Shown: one piece after another, positions 58,022 to 64,000 of the stretch
How the letters are laid out: each line of letters begins with the position of its first letter
Position numbering within the stretch: position 1 is the stretch's first letter
DNA from: Rhododendron vialii
Lineage: Eukaryota; Streptophyta; Magnoliopsida; Ericales; Ericaceae
Direction: 5' to 3'
Assembly: GCF_030253575.1 (NCBI RefSeq)
Contig: NC_080568.1
Span: 27,605,001 to 27,669,000 of the forward strand
DNA: 64,000 bases
The notes under the pieces: model-generated
What the model saw: only the letters and a program-made list of their open reading frames with translations
Database searches by the model: none
What the model was told of the DNA's origin: nothing
Made by a program: the position numbers and the translations under genes

Positions 58022-61000
58022 ATGGTTTCCGACCGGAGCCAACCCTCAAAAAACGTGTGCGTGATCGGGGCAGGTCCCTCCGGATTGGTCGCCGCCCGGG
58101 AGCTGAGGAAAGAAGGCCACAATGTGGTGGTCTTTGAGCAAAGCCATGATGTTGGAGGGCAATGGCTGTATGACCCCAACGTGGAGGTTGAGGATCCCTT
58201 GGGAAGGGAAACTTCCCTTAGCGTGCATAGCAGTATTTATGCCTCGTTGAGGCTGACATCCCCAAGGGAGATAATGGGTTTCACTGATTTTCCATTTTTG
58301 GAGAAGAAAGGAAGGGACATGAGGAGATTTCCTGGCCATGGGGAACTCCTGATGTACCTTAGTGATTTTTGTGCCTTTTTCGGTTTGAGGGAGATGATAA
58401 GGTTCAATACCAAGGTTGAGTATGTGGGTATGTTGGATTATGGCGAATTTGGCAAGGATTTGAGATGGGTTGTGAGGAGTAAAGAGAAAAAGTGTGAGAA
58501 AATGGTGGAAGAGGTGTTTGATGCTGTGGTTGTCGCCACCGGTCATTATTCCAAGCCCAGGCTGCCTTCCATCAGAGGTATGCGAAAAACTACCCTGCAG
58601 TTTTCCAAATTCTGTCTTCTTGATTCATTCTCCGATACCCGTTTCGTTAACGGATTTCGAAAACTCGTTTTATGCAGTTTTCTTGGAAAAGGACCTGCTT
58701 TTCGAATAACATCGCGATATGTTTTCACGTACTTTAAAAACCTTTGTGCGCGCTCAAGAAAAGTATCTTGTTTTCAAAAGTAATTTCTTGAAAAGTGTTT
58801 TACAAAAACTGATTCCAAACGGAGTCAAAAAAGGGCAATACAAGTCACCTCACTCATGTGAAAACGTTCTTAAAAAAGTCATGTCATGTCCATCTACAGT
58901 AGTGCCTTTTTAGAGCAAGTTTACTAGCGCTGCTAAACAAGAGAAAAAGCTACTTTAGCTAATTAAGGAGAGAAATTTGCCCCTGCAGCAGAAGAGGTAA
59001 ACTACAGGCTAGAATTCCTCCCGCTACAGTCGTTAGCTACTTTTACCTCACAACTGTTCACACTCAATCAATACTTTATCAATTTTTTTTCTTCTCCTGC
59101 TCAACCGTTTGGCTACAACTGGTTGGTGGAAAATGATAAAAATAAAAGGATAAAGGAAAAGATTGAAAAAAATGTATATTTAAATTGATGTTAGGTAAAA
59201 TAGATAGTATTGGTGTAGTTGCGGAAGAAAAAGTTGATAGCTAAACTAGATTTGTGAAGTATTCACAAGGTAATTTACCTAAATACTGTTGTACTTGCTC
59301 TTATCATGTTAGTTTTAGGCATGTTGTTGAGCTATCTTTTCATTTAAAGGCATGGCTTGTGAGTTCCCACACTCTTCAGTAATGTGATTTTTGTGATGTG
59401 CTAATGGTTTCGTTTGTTTGTTGTTGAGGAATGGAAGCCTGGAAAAGGAAGCTGATGCATAGTCATGTTTACAGAGTTCCCGAGCCGTTTCGCAATGAGG
59501 TGAATTCCTAATACGCAGTACTTCTTTTCCGACTTTCAAACGAATTTATACGTGCAGGGTCTGAAACAGGTAGCTAGCTAGGTGGTCGTTGTGTACTTAT
59601 CGATTCAGGAGACTCGAACTTTACATCTAGCTACACAGTCAAAGTGAAAAACATTTGTCTAGCTATCGCTCTTGGTCACGACCTCTCATAGTGATCTTGC
59701 GAAAGATGATTCGACCCATTTTAATTAATCGTTGTGAAATAAGTTAATGAACAAGTTGCTTGGGGATACGTCAAGAGCGATCGAGTCTCCTGCCATGTCG
59801 TATCCTCTAGATGAAGAGAAGTTAGCAGCCACGTTGGCTTGCAAGCAATCCAAAGAGCCTTGTGATGATCACGGTTTCTCTCAATTGCACAGGTGGTTGT
59901 GGTGGTTGGAAATTCATTGAGTGGGCAAGATATATCAATGGAGCTTGTGGATGTGGCAAAGGACATTTATCTTAGTGCCAAATCTACTGATGTTTCTGTG
60001 GGCTTGTCAAGAGTAATATCCAAGCATGAAAACCTGCACCTTTGTCCACAGGTATCACTACTCTGATCCCCACAAAATAATATTACTCCATCCGTCTCAT
60101 TTTGTTTGTCCATTTTTTGACTTTTCATTGTCCCAAATTGTTTGTCCAATTTTAGATGACCAAGAGAGAAATTCTATAAAAATATTCTTTTACCCTTCTC
60201 TCTTTCTTAAATTGATGTGACAAGTACATTTTGAATTGAAAGGTATTTGTGGAAAATTTAGTTTTCAAAGTGTAATGATTGTGTCCCTTTAATAAATTGA
60301 ATTTTTTAAATTGGACAAACAAATCGGAACGGAAGGAGTAACTTTGGTTCTCAACAAATTTGATTAACTCTGCTGCGTTAAGTTTGAAGGATATTAAATA
60401 ATGCCCTTTGACCTTACAAATGGCAGATAGACTCCCTACAAGAGGATGGAAGGATTGTATTCGTAGATGGAACTTGGGTAATTGCAGACACCATCGTTTA
60501 TTGCACTGGGTAAGACAACATATCCCAATTTAGCTTCAAAAGAACAAAATTAGCCCTACCCGGTCTTATCGGGTCTGGAACATCTGTCGATCACCATTTT
60601 ATTCTATTAGCACGGGACAACAGATAAATCTTATGAAATCAAGAATTTGACCCGAAGACAAAGGTCGAAGGCCATAAATCTTCAACTCTAAAATCCGCAC
60701 CTTTACGGTCTACTTCTAGTTGATAAATCTTGAGACACAATCATGCAACTGAGAGCACAATGATTATAAGTAACAGAGACTTCTATTTTTAGGGACACTA
60801 CCCTAGATTAGAACTTTAGAAGGTCCCACACCTTGGTCCCAATTGATGATCTTGTGGACCCTTTTTCCAAATCATTTCTTGTGTGCAAACCTTGCATGAA
60901 TTTGCACCCTTCTTGAAGTATAGAATAGTAGATCTTGATCATAAGAGGGAAATTGTATAATTCATTTACATATATCCAAATAAGTGGTTTCTTTAATGCA

Positions 61001-62865
61001 GGTATTCCTATTCATTCCCGTTTCTTGACACCAAAGGGATAGTGGTGGTGGATGATGACAGGGTGGGACCTCTGTATGAGCACACCTTCCCCCCATCTCT
61101 TGCACCTTCCCTCTCCTTTATAGGCATTCCCAGGAAGGTAATGATCTTGTATTTAAGGCCCGTTCTATTAAGGTTCTTATTTTTTAAATACTTATTTTTT
61201 GTTTTACGAGATAGATCATTCTTTCACAATGCATCACCTTTAATTTAAAAAATAAATACTTATTTTAATTGGTGGAACACACGATGGCCTGACATTTTGG
61301 GAATCCATGGCGAACTTTAAAGTTGGAGTCCCTTATGTACTTTTACAAACGAACCAAATTAAATCCTAGATCAATCTAAAATTAAAAAAAAAAATATAAT
61401 AAGGTACTATTAAATTTTCGAAAATAGTGCTCATTACAAAAATGTAAAAGCATCACTTAAATATCATTTTTTTTATGGATTTATTCATATTGAGCTTATT
61501 TTTTTTATACCCTATAAAATTTGAGGGCACATAATTTTTGAAAATATTTTGGCGGCTCAAGGCACAAGCCTCACTTGCCTTCCCTCAGGGACGGGCCTGA
61601 TTGTGCCACTCCCGTTTGTAGGCTTACACCTACACTCTATTTAAGCTGATATAATTTAAAAAAATAAAAATCTTCGCTCTTTTGTATCTTTATTGCTTAA
61701 TTTACAAGACTGCAGCTCAATTATTAGCTGAAGTGAAATTTCGGAAAGTTTGGATTGACCTATCAATATATTAATTTCTTGGTACCTTTTTCCTCCCACA
61801 AGGGATAAGTATAATTCAAAAATTAGCCTACGAATGAAAGGGGAAAAGTGGAGTATTTTTGTGCAGGAGGAGAGTCTCATACGAAACCCTATTTTCCGTG
61901 TCTATTACCTATCAATCGGACCCGGGGATGCTGCCGAGCAACTCTCTGCTGAGCAAGTGCAGAGTGGCCGATCCAGCCGTTCATCTAGGCACAGACAGCT
62001 CGGATCGAATCTAAGCGCATACAAATCTAAATTGTCCATTGCTCGGTTAAGATTTGAGCAGTCGATTGCCAAGATGAGAGGCCGGCTCGGCCACTTTGCA
62101 GGGTGCTGCTTGGCAGCATCCCCCATCCCCAATCGGATGGACCCATTAATCTATACAACATTTTCTGATAACTTAAGTATTCGGGTCACCTTAAGCGCGC
62201 CTCGACTTGGCAAACATACAAGTGCTAACTAGCATGATTAGAATTTTAACTGATTTCTGCTGTTTGTTGTGTTGTTGATTAATGTGTAGCTCATAGGCTT
62301 CCCTTTCTTTGAGTCACAAGCAAAATGGATTGCTCAGCTGTTGTCTGGGAAAAGAGCATTGCCCTCATGGGATGAGATGATGAACTCCATCAAGGAGTTC
62401 TATCACTCGAGGGATGTTGCTGGAGTTCCAAAGCATAACACCCATGATATTGCCTGTTTTGAGGTAAAGAAATGCAATGCCTTAATTTGGAACCTCTCTC
62501 AAATAGCTAGCTAACGCCGTGTTTAGATCTTGAATTTATGACCAAACGAAACCAAAAATAGACAAACCGGAGAGAATCCAATTCCGTTTAAAAAAAGAGA
62601 GAGGCACTTTTTGATCTTCTATTCGTTCGAGATTCATTTCTAGTTCTTGTTTTGATTTTTCCTGCAGTACTGCGATAAGTATGGGGACAACGTTGGATTC
62701 CCACACTTGGAAGAATGGAGGAAAGAGCTCTGCTTATCAGCCCTGACAAATGCAGATGCCAATTTGGAAACGTACCGCGACTCGTACGACGATCACGAGT
62801 TGCTTCAAGTAGCCCACCAGAGCCCTCATTTCACCCAACTCGAAGTTGAATCCATCCCCATGTGA
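58022..62865 (+). CDS. Flavin-containing monooxygenase, FMO GS-OX-like, 7 exons, 458 aa
   Basis: NADPH- and FAD-dependent monooxygenase of the plant S-oxygenating clade, probably cytosolic, oxidising sulfur (or nitrogen) in small molecules. Exons are 58022-58577, 59429-59499, 59893-60051, 60427-60509, 61002-61137, 62290-62463 and 62668-62865. All are GT-AG with phases that close at 458 residues, the clade's usual length. The FAD-binding G-A-G-P-S-G is at residues 16-21. The NADPH-binding G-N-S-L-S-G is at 215-220, a looser form of GxGxxG. The FMO signature region is W-K-R-K-L-M-H-S-H-V-Y-R (about 190-201), and C-T-G-Y closes the ATGY-type motif. True glucosinolate S-oxygenation is known only in Brassicales, so the real substrate is open. 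Introns 3 and 5 hold MITEs. Promoter-like sequence beyond 63660 suggests a tandem paralogue. Confidence 0.94.
60086..60338. mobile_element. Stowaway-type MITE in FMO intron 3
   Basis: Left end ctccatccgtctcattttgt, right end caaatcggaacggaaggag, TA on each side. Length is 253 bp. It makes up most of the 375-bp intron between exons 3 and 4. Confidence 0.85.
61921..62129. mobile_element. Foldback MITE in FMO intron 5, 8-bp TSD
   Basis: Flanked by caatcgga at 61913-61920 and 62130-62137. The inverted ends include ggggatgctgccgagca and tgcttggcagcatcccc. It aligns in reverse orientation with 20957-21132. It is non-coding, and the 132-residue frame across it is incidental. The TSD size suggests hAT, but termini are too diverged to be certain. 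Confidence 0.75.
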
Positions 62866-63405
62866 TCCCCATCGGTTAAATTCAAAATAATATTCCAATC
62901 AAAAAAAGCAGCCCTTTGTTGAAGGAACAGGGCAAAATACAATGTAATTTGATGATTTGTTTGGTAATTAAGGCATTGTTTGTTTAGCACCAAGGAGAGG
63001 GAAGTACTTGTATTGCTTTAGGAAACAGATTTAAAGACCAATTGCGAAATTGCCTTCTGAAGCAAGAAAAGTACTTCATCCGGATTATTTACTTCACAGA
63101 AAAATATGTTTATGGAATAGGACCCTGTTTCAGCTACCAAGAAGAACTGGAATTTTGAATGTTGCTATGCTTTTAACAGGCATTTGGATCTTGTTCTTGA
63201 CATATTTGATGTGGAAGAATCCTAGATCTCTCGTGTGATGGGATGCGAAACGGGACCCGTCACGGTTTCGTTTGATAGAGTCGTTTATTCTGTAGGACTT
63301 GACATGGTCATTGTTCATGTCAAAAATTAGGATGATCGGTCATCTGTATAAACTTATAAGAGATGGAAATGGTAAGAGTTTGAATCCACATTACTCTTGC
63401 AACAA
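62866..63405. other. 3' flank of the FMO gene
   Basis: Probable 3' untranslated region and short spacer. No exon recognised. The small frame at 63050-63238 has a hydrophobic stretch but no family resemblance. Confidence 0.4.
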
Positions 63406-64000
63406 ACATGCTTCGTGCTAGAAAGGGAACTTTGAGTTGAAATTCAATATTTTATAAGTTTGAAATTTTTAAGTATCTTAATGACTTTAATTTCAATATT
63501 GAATCACCTAAAATAATGTTCTCTGCAGAAAAATCGGTCACAAAAAGTGCATGGATGATCACTACTTTTCCAGATGTGTTTGTGGTACCATATATTTTAA
63601 TAGAGTTAGGTCACGTTCCACTAACTAAAATAAATACTACTTATTTTTTGAATTAAAGGTCATGTTCAAGCTTCATCAAAGGGTTAACATCTCTCGAAAC
63701 CTTTCAAGTGCTATCAACTCCTTTTGAGGCCAGCTACAAAACTTTGTTGAATTTTGATTGGTCTCCCAAGATTAGTCGAGATGCATGTAAACTGACCCGA
63801 TCACTTAAGTTATCCCCCCCAAAAAAAAAGGGGGTTAACATCCTCACCTGCCCTCACATTGTACTGATTTTAAAAGGTAGTACCAAAATAATTTTTGTCC
63901 ATATACCCCAAACAGATGATTTATGTTTTCCATGTGTGTCCTCTATCTAACCAGCCATATCTGTTCCAAATAAAATACTAACCTTCCGTTTTCTTCAACC
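63406..64000 (+). promoter_or_regulatory. Duplicated FMO upstream region (promoter of a probable tandem paralogue)
   Basis: 63425-63560 matches 56085-56390 (gagttgaaattcaatat, then ttgaatca, then gaaaaatcggtcac). 63660-64000 matches 57705-57950 (ttcaagcttcatcaaagg, catgtgtgtcc then ctatctaa, gccatat then ctgttccaaat). In the FMO gene these blocks stop 70-110 bp before the ATG, so a second FMO start codon is expected within about 0.1 kb beyond the right edge. Confidence 0.7.

Overview
This window is nuclear DNA of a flowering plant, most likely a woody eudicot. The evidence is the gene set (CHX antiporter, GH79 heparanase-like protein, remorin, PIF7-type bHLH, plant calmodulin-binding protein, FMO GS-OX-like monooxygenase), many GT-AG introns, GA/CT microsatellites, AT-rich spacers and Stowaway, hAT and SINE debris. 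I cannot name the species from the sequence alone.

Layout. 1-4.7 kb: gene-free and repeat-rich, with two arrays of a 20-bp minisatellite, the second arranged as a large inverted repeat. 5.1-10.9 kb (minus): three-exon CHX cation/H+ antiporter, 779 aa. 12.2-16.7 kb (minus): nine-exon GH79 heparanase-like gene, 540 aa, with both catalytic glutamates. 18.1-21.5 kb: transposon debris. 21.6-23.3 kb (plus): four-exon remorin, 210 aa. 23.4-29.4 kb: spacer with a dispersed MITE family and a hAT element bounded by a perfect 8-bp duplication. 29.6-33.5 kb (plus): six-exon PIF7-like bHLH factor, 433 aa. 33.5-40.4 kb: spacer with a second perfect-TSD hAT element. 40.5-42.1 kb (minus): calmodulin-binding-domain protein in one coding exon. 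45.4-46.5 kb: complete retroposon insertion. 47.2-50.9 kb: three copies of a 1.2-kb unit, two of them forming a giant inverted repeat. 51-58 kb: spacer. 58.0-62.9 kb (plus): seven-exon flavin monooxygenase, 458 aa. The last 0.6 kb repeats the upstream region of this gene, so a tandem paralogue probably begins just past the right edge.

The six genes are unrelated single plant genes, not an operon or a cluster with a common task. Exon models were built by hand from GT-AG junctions that keep phase and restore family motifs. The interesting material is the repeat architecture: the inverted minisatellite, the inverted and tandem 1.2-kb units, several mobile-element insertions delimited by target-site duplications, and a duplication that can be time-ordered against a later insertion.
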